Shown here: one piece after another, positions 12,306 through 23,350 of the stretch
Layout: each line of letters begins with the position of its first letter
How positions within the stretch are numbered: the first letter of the stretch is position 1
Source: Achatina immaculata
Taxonomy: Eukaryota > Mollusca > Gastropoda > Stylommatophora > Achatinidae
Length of the DNA stretch: 64,000 bases
Direction: 5' to 3'
Assembly: GCA_009760885.1 (NCBI GenBank)
Contig: CM019719.1
Location: 38,032,584 to 38,096,583, forward strand
Made by a program: the position numbers and the translations under genes
The notes under the pieces: generated by a model
Database searches by the model: none
What the model saw: the letters and a program-made list of their open reading frames with translations, nothing else
Told to the model about the DNA's origin: nothing

Positions 12306-12740
12306 CAGTGAGAAAGTCCAACGCTGGACTGGTTGGGCAACTATCTCTCACCCGGCGGGGATACACGGATGTCCTAAAACACGTCGAGGTTTCCAGTGAG
12401 AAAGGCCAACCCTAGGCTGGATGGGCAACCACCTCTCACCCAGCGGGGATATACTGATATCCAAAACACGCCGAGGTTTTCCGGTGAGAAAGTACAATTC
12501 TAGACTAAATTGGTGCAACGAAAACCACGGTGTCACGCAATCCCGCTTCTGAGACCCACAGAGAATACAGGCTCAAGCCCTGCGATACTCTGAACTTCTT
12601 GTGGTCCTCTCATGGATCTCGTGTGGCCCTTCCAGGGACCACGGGACCTATCGAGGACCACAGGAGTAAATTCAGTAGGATCACGGGGCAGTCTTGGTGG
12701 TAGAAGTGAACAAAGAAAGGAAGAAGAAGATAACGAAACT
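12306..12740 (+). repeat. Family G modular repeat, short copy
   Basis: It carries module 3 units (GAGAAAGTCCAACGCTGGAC and CTCTCACCCGGCGGGG) and the tail with CACGGTGTCACGCAATCCCG. It ends in GGAAGAAGAAGA and matches 48300-48640. Modules 1 and 2 are absent. Confidence 0.8.
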
Positions 12741-13592
12741 AGTGACATAAATCATTTCCATACGAAAAATTCGAAGATGTTTTTTTTTTTCACTCAAGTA
12801 GAAGGATTTGGCAGGATCTCCGGAGAGAAATTTTGAAAACCAGTGCATAAATTATCTCTTTCTTCATAAAAAAAAACGCACGCACGCACACACACACACA
12901 CCCATACGCACATACACGCACAGATTGATCATGCTTTCTGTTTTCATCCACTACAGCCTGGCCGGAAGCTCTCCGGATGCTCCGTTAAAAAAAAAAGCCC
13001 CGGCACAGTTCATCGACTGGACCTCCCGCCCCCTTTCAGTGAGTCTAGAAATCGGTTAAGGAGCGCAGCCCACACGGGACTTAGTTCACGTGTTTTCTTC
13101 ACGTGCTCGTAAGTGAAGTTTTGTTTTGTTTTTTGTTGTGCACAATTAGTTCATGGGAGTTTGTTTTTCTTTTAAATTTCATTTGAACTGATCCTAAATT
13201 TAAAAAAATAATTACACGCTCTAACAGAGAGTTTTTAAGCGACCAAACGTTTCTCTCCCACGTAAAAAGAGAGATTTAATAAACTGCAAATACGTAAACA
13301 GAAAAGCACTCAGACGAGTTACATGTGAAAATAGCCTCATTAATCAGTGTGGAAAAATGGAGAAAAGTACATCATTAAGAGACGCTGGAGATAGTCTAGT
13401 ACAAGCAAATGAAAGAATTAAGAGATAGGTAAACAACTTCTGTTTATTGTGTAGATTCTTGTCCCAGTTCTTTTTTTTATTTTCAGATGATCTCTCGCAT
13501 CTTGAGATTGATTTGTTGTTGTTGTATCTCCCTCAAACTGCAAGCACGATGTTCTTTGCAGCCGATGTGGTAAAGATGGCGAGGCACAAGGT
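12741..13592. other. No gene seen
   Basis: T-rich and CA-rich tracts (12780-12905) and otherwise unremarkable sequence. Confidence 0.6.
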
Positions 13593-13682
13593 CGTGTCAC
13601 TGTTGGTCTGGACTGTAAAGGGCGGAATCATGATTCTTTATGGGTCCAAAGCTACAGATTTTGTGCTCTCATACTGGAAAAG
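13593..13682 (+). repeat. Family H dispersed repeat with microsatellite tail
   Basis: CACTGTTGGTCTGGACTGTA through CTCTCATACTGGAAAAGAGG. The homology with 1361-1450 ends at a different simple repeat, (GA)n at 13684-13718. Confidence 0.7.
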
Positions 13683-13718
13683 AGGGAGGGAGAGAGAGAG
13701 ACAGAGAGAGAGAGAGAT

Positions 13719-16700
13719 GTAAAGAGTTATGGCGGTTACTTTTTCAGTCCCTGAGTTAATCTTAAGAAGCAGGTGAAAGGTAAAGATAAAATTCCCGTTT
13801 CCGTGTCATCAGGTCAGATTGGGCATACCGTGGTAGGCTCGTATTTTCGAAAACCTTCGGCACATGAAATTGTGATTGTGGTCAGTATCAGGACTGGACG
13901 CATTTACCTTCACAGATTTCTCTGTTATCCATTTTTAGAGGCTCGGTGACACTGGAGCCTTTTTTTTCTAAAAAACGGGCGATGTGGATATTTTTTAACA
14001 GACTCCACCGCCATATGGGCTATATTACTTTCTACATTGTAGATAAAAATCCATCCATCCATCCATCCACTCACCCATTCACAAACCAATCCATCCATCC
14101 ATCCATCCAACCATCCATCACAGTCACTGAATACATACTATGGCAGCTTCGAGATTATTTCACATTTAAACTTTCACTTCACTTCTTGATAGTGTTTATG
14201 TTTTCAGAAAACGTCAAGAAGATCTCCACGTAAAGGTCACATAACCACAGCAGAATAATAAGTGACAGAAAACAGATCCAAATGTTTTGAAAACAAAATG
14301 TTTACTGGCACATGGTAAAACGGAAAAGTTTTCAGTTAAAAATTACAGGAAACCTTGATATGAAGACAGTTCATTTAAGTGTTTTCTAACCTTGATGCAT
14401 CAGCGTTGCCCCCCCCCCCCCCCCCCCATATTTCTCACATTCTGAAACCAAATCTGTCAGGACGTTGATAACAGCTAAGAATATAGAAGGTCGACGTTTA
14501 CTGAGATTATGTAAGGATTCACTTCTTGTTTTGCTGAAGGAGTTATAGTTGTTGAGCTAAATATTGTCGGTTTAGAGTACAGGAATACTAATATTTGAAA
14601 GTGTATATAAAAACTTTAGCAGCGTTGTCCGCGACGAATGAGCCACCACACAGTGTAGGAATAATGCTGATAAATTCGTGATTTTTAAAATAGGCTGTAA
14701 ATTTTCTGTATCTCTTGTTCCTACAACTGTGTGTTTATATGTTGGGTAAGATATCTTTATAGAGGTACATAAAGACTGGTGATTGCACAGACTAACACAT
14801 TACTCATTACACCAATGAAAGGAAAACAGTCAATACTTCTTAAAAATAATCACAAACATATATATTGTTGTAAATCATCAGTACATAGTCAACACATCAA
14901 ACAAAGTTTCATCAGTTTATATAGCTATATAAGAAGATGAAATTAAATTGGCGACCTACCTTGCGAGCCCTATGTGACGTTTAACGGCACGGGAAGGATA
15001 TAAGATATACGATATAAGAAGATCAGATAACAGCTTCCTTAGATATATAAGTCCCTACAAAACATAATTTCGACAGTGGAATATTCTACAAATCAGTTTA
15101 ACAGCTTGTACATATATTTGAGCTGGTATGGTTTCATCACAGTCGTATAATATTTTAAATTACAAACTATCATGCTAAAATGATTGAGATTCAGATTATA
15201 ACGAACGTAACTAACTGGCAAGAACTGGATATGACACACATATACACACATTTCAGTAATATGTATATTAGGTGCACATCATTCTGCACATTAACTACAA
15301 CATCAAAATCTCACATGGAACATTTATGCTAAACTGGAATTATGCTTATTCATATACTATTCGACTAAAATACATCATACCTAAGTGAGGTCAGCTGGAA
15401 GGAGGAGCAGACATCACAGCTTACATGGGATCCAGGTCACGTAGTATTGGCCCATACAGACTTACTTGCACATATTTTCTCCCCATCGACAAATAACAAT
15501 GTCATTCACACTCGGACACAAACGTTAGCTCCCTCGCCCTCTGGCATCTTTGTGTGTCCAGAGTAAACAGCCTCTAATTTCCTTGTAGCTCATTCTTTAG
15601 CACAAGGGGAGGGAATTTTCACAAGTTGCGCACCTTGTCATTCTTTCCCTTGCCTATGCTTCAGGGCTACCAACCAACCTAGTTTGGTATGTTATATTGT
15701 CTGTTCCATTACAACAGATCCCTTGGCTAAACTTAGTAAGTCTTCTCCCCTCCCCCTCCATTTTTCTACTCATAGATCGATTTCCTGATATAAAGCGTGA
15801 CTCCTCATTAGTTGTGATCAATACTTTTACTATATGATTTTGTACTAAAATAAATATAACTGATACTGTCGCTGTATTTTTTTTGGGGTATGGGGTGTAA
15901 CCCTGTAGTTGTGGTCTGGTAGACTGTGTGCCAAGCACGTGGTTCGAGAAAATTCGAAGTCACGTGGTTGAGTTGAGCGGGAGGTATGCATGGGCTGAGA
16001 AAGTGAGTCTTTGGTCAGAATGTGTTAGAGAAAGGTTGTGTGATTGACTCTAGTATGTGGTAGAGAGAGCCTTACTTGTTTGTTGTAGTAGGAGTTTATT
16101 TGGTTTGTGATGTAGAAGAATTTTAGTAGTTTTATTGCAGATTGGAATCTCGTTTAGGAAGAGTTTCTACCATTGGCAATTTGTTGGTAGTGAGATGGAA
16201 GAATTAGTTTTTTCCCTGTGTTGGTTGAGGTTTTGTTGATAATGTTGTAAGTATTGATTTTTTGTGTATAGTACATTGTAAGGTTTTCGCCCATGCGGCG
16301 TAGAGTTCGCTCACGCCGGGCACTGTTAATGTAATTCTTGTTCAGCCTGATGGCTATGTTTCCATCATTCATGATTTCACCCTCATTTTGTCCATTAATA
16401 AATGTACGTGGTCTGATGATATACTACACCAATTGGCTTTGTTGGAATTCTCATTGTTGACCAGTTGTTTTGGTTGGAAGACTGCCAAGTTATGTTAAGC
16501 TGTGTATTTGTATTATTTTGTGGAGTTGGATGCCTGGGTGTCTTGTATTTTCTCAGTGTATAATATAGAAAATTAGGTGATTGTTAGAACACCAACAACA
16601 AGAAGAAATATATAAGTTCAAACTGTACTCCTCAAGTAGACAATGACCAAACCAGTAGAAAACCATTTTTAGTTGGCGCCAATACTATTTCAGGGGTGCC

Positions 16701-16730
16701 TTAAAATTATAAATAGTCAATCTATTACAG
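13719..16730. other. No gene seen
   Basis: A poly-C run at 14409-14427, a family A tail (14949-15025) and low-complexity TG-rich DNA at 15950-16560. A TTGGCGCC string near 16673 could be a retroelement primer-binding site, but no paired LTR was found. Confidence 0.5.
14949..15025 (+). mobile_element. Family A LINE 3'-tail fragment
   Basis: TTGGCGACCTACCTTGCGAG through the stop and GGCACGGGAAGGATATAAG tail matches the last ~75 bp of family A (58023-58090). Confidence 0.85.
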
Positions 16731-17430
16731 CTTGTTTTGGGATTCTCTGATCATTTCTTCTCATCACGTGACCAACATATGTCCATCTCCTTTTCCTGAT
16801 CACCCATGAGACTGGTTGTTGTTCAGTCATCTGTCATATCTCTACATTGTTCTTGAATTCGTTCCACTTGATGCCGAGTATTTTCCTTAGGCATTTGCTT
16901 TCAAAAGAGTCTAATTTCTTTTCTATTTCTTTAATTGTTTTCCAGCTTTCGCATGCATAAATGAGGGTGGATATTACATTTGAATTGAATAGTCTTAACT
17001 TGGTTTTTATGCTTATAATTTTTGAATTTCATATGTTCTCAAGATTCTTGAAGATTGATGCTGCTTTTGCAATTCTGATCCTAACTTTCTTTCTAGTGTC
17101 ACCATCCTGGTCTATGTAGCTGCCAAGGTATGCAAATTGATTGACTTCTTCAATATCTGTCCCTTCTATGTGTATTTTTCCCATTTTGATTAATAGGAAT
17201 TTTCATTATTTTTGTTTTGTCCTTGTTAATTTCAAGACCTATTTTACTAGCCATTGAAGACAGGTTATCTGTTTTTTCTTGCATGGAATTCACATTATTA
17301 CTGATAAGAGTTGTGTCATCAGCAAAATCAAGATCTTCTAGTTGGATCCCACGTACCCAGTCAATACCTGTGTTACCTGTGCAGCATTTTTTCATTATGA
17401 AGTCTATTGTAATCCCAAAAAGTAAAGGGA
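16731..17430 (-). mobile_element. Family A LINE fragment (antisense)
   Basis: Minus-strand match to about 57200-57895 of the better copy, covering RT motif C (DFADDTTLISNNVNSMQEK) and the following C-terminal region to PKQAIK. It has frameshifts and stops. The family's 3' tail is absent, so it was cut at both ends. Confidence 0.85.
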
Positions 17431-17486
17431 TACTACCGGACAGTAAATCGAGCGCCCTAACCACTCAGTCAACCAAGCCGCCCTTT
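17431..17486 (-). mobile_element. SINE head (antisense), joined to a family A fragment
   Basis: On the minus strand GGGCGGCTTGGTTGACTGAG then TGGTTAGGGCGCTCGATT is a tRNA-like head with A box, close to the SINE at 3251. It begins exactly where the antisense family A fragment stops (about 17430). Confidence 0.6.
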
Positions 17487-17547
17487 TCCATGATTAGGAA
17501 TGGGACATTTTTATGCACTAAACAGTTGTAATATCTACGAGTAAAAT

Positions 17548-17982
17548 TCACATCTGTGTTCGCAGAAATGATAGTTTACAAAACAAATGCGCGTAGTCAG
17601 GGAAACGTTTTATCTTTCCACTGCCAAAATGGGGATCAGGCACATGTTCCGCGTGTCTTACTCTAATTAGGGGCTGTACGGGGATATTTCTAACAAAATC
17701 ACTCAAATTCATTGCAAAATCAGCAGCAAGAGTGAAATCTTCCATTCGCCTTACTTTCAGTGTTTTCAAATGACTATTCAGGTGTTTAAATAAAATTATC
17801 TCATTAATACAGTCGTTCTCCGACTTACGTTTTACCGGCTTATGGCCGTCCGTACTTACGGCCGTTGGACTGTTTAATGTTTTGTGATCCGTTTTGTGAT
17901 TAAACTTACACATATGCTGTTCTGCATGCACTATAAATTCGCCAGAAACAAGAGAAGGTGATGAAATGGCACATTGCATCAT
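17548..17982 (-). CDS. Unrecognised ORF of 144 codons
   Basis: A minus-strand frame open for 144 codons, from Met at 17982 to a stop at 17548-17550. The C-terminal half (DFTLAADFAMNLSDFVRNIP, then PLIRVRHAEHVPDPHFGSGK) reads like real protein rather than simple repeat and vaguely recalls a linker before a trypsin-like fold in some uncharacterised molluscan proteins. I cannot name a family. It has no visible partner exons and sits in repeat-rich DNA, so it could be a decayed transposon gene or chance. Confidence 0.3.
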   Translation of the reverse strand: MMQCAISSPSLVSGEFIVHAEQHMCKFNHKTDHKTLNSPTAVSTDGHKPVKRKSENDCINEIILFKHLNSHLKTLKVRRMEDFTLAADFAMNLSDFVRNIPVQPLIRVRHAEHVPDPHFGSGKIKRFPDYAHLFCKLSFLRTQM

Positions 17983-18326
17983 GATTTAATGGGCACAGAA
18001 TATGTACAGGTTGGTGTATGTACCCATATGTATACTTCATTGTGCCTATGAAAAGTTATTATATTCTTTATTCAGTGTGCTATAATTTTGTGTGATTAAT
18101 TCCCCAACAGTTTCTGTGCAAATATTCATTCTGTTAGTATTTTAACATCTTATGAAAATTCATGTATTCATTTTGTAATATGTTATAGTAGTGCACCTTA
18201 CTTAGTGTCTGACCTCCCTCCATAACGATTGACACACGGCCAGTCGACTTACAGTCGGACCCCCAGATCCTAACGGGGCGCATGAATATATTTTGCAGTT
18301 TGCTTTTTCTGTCAACCGTGAAAGGT

Positions 18327-18452
18327 AGGGAGCAGCCAAGCTGTGTTTATGAGGGAGCAGCCAAGCTGTGTTTATGAGGGAGCAGCCAAGCTGTGTTTAT
18401 GAGGAAGCAGCTAAGCTGTGTTTATGAGGGAGCAGCCAAGCTATGTTTATGT
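18327..18452 (+). repeat. 25-bp minisatellite, five units
   Basis: Unit AGGGAGCAGCCAAGCTGTGT followed by TTATG, five copies with two variant bases in unit 4 and one in unit 5. Confidence 0.92.
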
Positions 18453-18699
18453 CCATATCATTGATTGCTGTGATGTGGCGTGACCTGATGTGATGTGAAG
18501 TAAAGTAATATAATGTGGTATGAAGCGATGTGATGTGGAACGATGATGTCGATCTTGGAAATTTGGTATCTTAACCATGGCTTACCATAGCACGCGACAA
18601 ACTATTACTTTATTATGAGCATCCATGTTCACAGGTGGACATATAGTTTGTTAATAACGTTCAGTTAAAGAAAAATAGTTAAAATCTCAGCATAAAAAA

Positions 18700-19300
18700 G
18701 CCACAATATCGTAAGTTAAAATTTCAGCACACACACACACAAACGATTATCGTAAGTTAAAATCTCAAAACACACACACACACAGACACAGACACACACA
18801 CACACACACAAACAACAATATCGTAAGTTAAAATCTCAGCACACAAAAAAAAAAATCGTAAGTTAAAAAATCTCAGCACAAAAAAACCAGTAATATCGTA
18901 AGTTAAAATTTCAACACATAAAAACAACAATATCGTAAGTTAAAATTTCAGCACACACAAAAAAATCGTAAGTTAAAAAATCTCAGCACAAAAGAAAAAC
19001 AGTAATATCGTAAGTTAAAATTTCAACACAAAAAAACAACAATATCGTAAGTTAAAATTTCAGCACACACAAAAAAATCGTAAGTTAAAAAATCTCAGCA
19101 CAAAAGAAAAACAGTAATATCGTAAGTTAAAATCTCAGCACACACAAAAAAAATCGTAAGTTAAAAAATCTCAGCACAAAAAAACCAGTAATATCGTAAG
19201 TTAAAATTTCAACACAAAAAAACAACAATATCGTAAGTTAAAATTTCAGCACACACAAAAAAATCGTAAGTTAAAATCTCAGCACGAAAAAAAAAACGCA
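18700..19300 (+). repeat. ~30-35 bp tandem array, about 18 units
   Basis: A constant core ATCGTAAGTTAAAATCTCAG or ...TTTCAG is followed by CACA(CA)nAAAAAA or ACAAxAAT spacers. Higher-order repeats of about 140 bp are visible, for example four successive units at 18865-19010 matched at 19010-19150. Noncoding. Confidence 0.9.
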
Positions 19301-21334
19301 ATATCTATTTTTAAAAATAACGTCGTAATTTTTTTCTTCCCTCTCACACAGTTTCCTCGCTCCTATTCATCAATAATTATCTCTCTCCTCTCTCTGTCCT
19401 CTCTCTTTCTGTCCTCTCTCTCTCTCTCTCTCTCTGACAAGAAAAAAAAACAGACTGCACTCAACCAGTCATTTAAGAATGCACATAAAATACCAGACAC
19501 AACTACCCCCACTTTGTAGCACTTGGAGCCACAGTATAAAAACCGGTGACCTGTGCTTCTGCTGGCTTTGAGGGGCAGTATGAAATCGCGGTTAAGTGAT
19601 CTCGCGTGATCCATAACTGGCGAAGAAAACGATACCGTACATATGTCTGCTCCGAGTTTAACTACTGATGTTAGGAGAAGATTTATTTTCATTTTAAAAA
19701 ATTAACACATTTTTCTAGATTTAAAAAAACATTATGTTTTATTAACATATTCTTTCCTTTATTTTCAGTATTCCATTTTATTAACATTTTCATTTACTTA
19801 TCATAATTCTGGTCTGTTCAACTGTTCATTTAATGATCGTTAATTTTGTTAATTTATTGCTGCAAAGAAAGAGATTTAGACTGTGGTTGTAAGATTTGTT
19901 CATCTAGTACTAAAGTATAAATCAATCCGCGTAGCTTAAAGTTTATAATTATGCTGACTGGATATGAACTAATCTCAAATACTAAAACAGACGCTATGTG
20001 GTGGGAGTTTAAAAGAACTGATACTCGGTGTAGTGATATAAAATGTCATATTAACCATGTTAATCTTACTCCGTGTAGTGATACAAATTGTCATATTAAC
20101 CATGTTAATCTTGTCTGCGAATGCACTATTCCACACGTGTGTTTTTCATGTAGTTATCGGCAGAGAAGTCTGGTAAGGGAAGGACAGATAGAGCAGCAGA
20201 TGTAGATCGAAATTTAACGCTATGGAACCGAGCGATACTCTTTGACTCAAATCGTCTTCTTCTGACGTCTGAAAACTACTAGTACTGAGTTCAGAAAAAA
20301 AAGATGAGCATTTTCGGGACTATTTTAATGTCCAGGCAGCAGCAGAACTGTTTCCTCGAATCAATAGATTAGAACTTAACCTACGCTGAAGACACGATTT
20401 GGACTCGATTCGAGAGATGAATAATAGTAACTTGATTCAACTAATGATTTTTTAAGCAGTTGATTCGAAAACTCCACCACAGGGTTAAATTACTAAGAAA
20501 TTTAAACAGCTGAAGTAACAAAGACGTTATTTGGTTTGGTTTTATCGTTTTTTTTGTGTTGAAATAGTAAAATTCTCGGTGACAGGTGGAATCGTGAATA
20601 AAAACATTACTATTTTATTAATGATTTATCAAAGATAAGAAAGAAAATGAGCAACGAAATGCAAATAACGCTGTTTTTGCCAAACAGCAACCAAATATTT
20701 TTTTGATTTATCAAAAGTGATTTACTCGTTCTCATTTCGGACAATATTAATCTACTCAAATCTTAATTCGGTCGTGAGACTAACTGAGGACACGACTTGA
20801 CTCGTTTGAAGAGATAAAGACTATAGCGACTGATTCGATTCGCGATTTGAAGGCAGTGACTTGAGATGTACCTTTATTTGCGCATGTCCTGTAGGTTCAT
20901 TTTGAAAAAGGTTAAAATTAGTACTTTATTTCTTTAGCACTTCATTTGTTTTTATTTTCACACATAACTTTTCTAACTAAATTCAGCTATCAGAACTCTG
21001 CATCATCGCAAAGAATTCTTAAAGGACCCATACCGTTTCAATAAGAAGTATTTCTTTTGAAGTTGATAAACTGTGCTTAAAAGTTACTCAGACTTGTTTA
21101 TATTTTGTACTTTGATTTATTTTCCTCCGCGGAAATTAAAAAAACTCCAGCGTATGTCCATGTACTATAAATATGATCAGTATTCAACTATAAAACATAG
21201 ATAGGATTATTTGCAAGATCATTTTAAAAGAGGCATCTAAACAGAAAAGGAAATTATTTCGATTAGTCTTACGCCTACAGTTTTCTACCTGATTATGTGA
21301 GTGACGCCGAACAATTCCATGTTTAGACATTGCT
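19301..21334. other. Upstream region of the opsin; no other gene seen
   Basis: A (CT)n run lies at 19380-19435. The region 19440-19690 contains a TATA-like AGTATAAAAACCGG but no supported transcript. TATA-like strings at 21163 and 21190 lie about 150 bp before the opsin Met and could belong to its promoter; that is inference. Confidence 0.45.
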
Positions 21335-23278
21335 ATGAATTCCAGCATTTTAACCAACCACATCCACAGTTACTGGACAAGTCAGAAACCAGTACCTTCT
21401 GGGGTTCATTTCGCTGTGGGGATCTTCATTGTGATCACGGGATTTATTGCCATCTGCGGTAACACTCTGGTCGTTTGGACCTGTATGAGGTGGGAGTGCT
21501 TGTATTACTCTATAATGTATGTGTTTTGGGCCTCATTTCCAACCCAGGGTAACAAGAGACCGAACATGCATTAAAAACTAGGTATATCGAACATCTATTT
21601 CTAGAGATGCAAGATGGCCGAGTTGACAAGTAGTTGTCCTCTCGCGACTAGACGGTTGCTAGTCTTAATAGAGGACCTTGATTTGAGTCATTGTTGTCAT
21701 ACTATTTTTCGTTCACTACTAAAATACTTTGTTAACTGGTTTTTTTTTCGAAGCTAATCAGACACACTATGACCTATCACTTTACTACTGTGGGCAGGAT
21801 TTGTGTCCCGTTCCCACCCCACCCCACCCCCACCCCAGTTTATAAATCTATTTATGTTGATGTTTAACAATGTTATATTCACTCTGCAGAAATGATAACG
21901 ATAATGTGATTTAAGAACGATAAACGTGACGTCATGCTTACATGTCGAAGAGCATCGAATGTATTTGTAGCATTCGCAACTGTAATCAAAACAGTTCTAC
22001 TACACCTCAGTTCAGCTTCAGGGTTGTTCTGTTGCCACTGTGTAACAGTGCATGTGAGATAACTGTTGTGTTTTCAGAAAGGGCATTGTTGTGTCTCGCT
22101 CTGAACTTTCCCGCGCGCGGCAGAGGCCGTCACGTGGGCTGAGCAACCCGTGACATGGGGGGGGGGGGGGGGGGGAGATTGTGGGAGAAAGACTGAGCAA
22201 GTTTAATTTACGTTTGGATGTGAAACGGAGAGGAAGGCTTTTTGCATTGTTTTGTCGTGAAAATGGTAACACACAAAAATTAGTGTATAGGTATATAACT
22301 ATACACAAAGTACTGCAGTATAGCTGTGATACCAAAATGTATAAACTAGGAAAAAAGTAGGGAAAACTTTATTATTTAACGACTACAAAGTTGTGACGTT
22401 TCGGTGCGAGCCTTCATCAAACAAAAACAAATAGGACGAAGAATCAGAGAGAGGAGACAAACTATAGATCAGATGAGAAGTAAGACGTACAAAAACGTTT
22501 GTCGCAGTGGAAATAACTTAGTAACACACAAAAATTAGTGTATAGATATACAACTAGACACAAAGCACTGGAGTAAATCTGTGATACAAAATGTATAAAC
22601 TAGGAAAAAAGTAGGAACAGCGTTATTATTTAACGACTAGCTTTACTGCAGTGCTTTGTATATAAATATATACCTATACACTAATTTTTGTTTGTTACTA
22701 AGTTATTTCCACTGCGATAAAAGTTTTTGTACGTCTTACTTCTCATCTCATCTATATTTTGTCTTCTCTCTCTGATTCTCGTCATGTTTATTTTTGTTTG
22801 ATGAAAGCTCGCTCCGAAACGTCACAACTTTTGTAATCGTTAAATAATAAAGCTGTTTCTACTTTTTCCCTAGTTCATATATTGTCGTGAAAATGGATGT
22901 CGCTGACGTGAAGATGGCTGTTATATTGTTACTGGAGTCTTGGATGGATGAAAGGACACGCCATGTGACAGGGGCAACCTGCCGGCTCTCAAGATGTCGT
23001 CATTCTCATTCACATCTTCACAAAGTTCATAAATAAACTCATTGTCTATGTGATACACAGGACTTGCTTGAGATCTGTACCATTAGTTGTTAACGTGAGG
23101 TTGTGTAGGAGCCAGGTAGTGAAGTATAGCTGGATTCAGCTGATAGCTAACCCAGCATCATTCAGAAAATCACGGCCTGAAGTAAAATTCCCAACCTTAC
23201 CTTATTGTACAAAGATGAAAGATAAAAAGGAACCAGTACCATGAAAAAGAAAAAAAAATACTATTTTAACTACTACTG

Positions 23279-23350
<72 letters not shown>

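Noticed and set aside
18700..19300. CRISPR-like array of repeats and spacers
   Set aside because: Spacers are A/CA-rich and similar to each other, units vary in length, no cas genes exist, and the genome is animal.
19510..19545. Core promoter at AGTATAAAAACCGG
   Set aside because: A TATA-like string alone; no downstream exon or transcript support.
19951..20205. 84-codon ORF with a repeated CHINHVNL segment
   Set aside because: It arises from a local 48-bp DNA duplication, with no homology recognised and no splice context.
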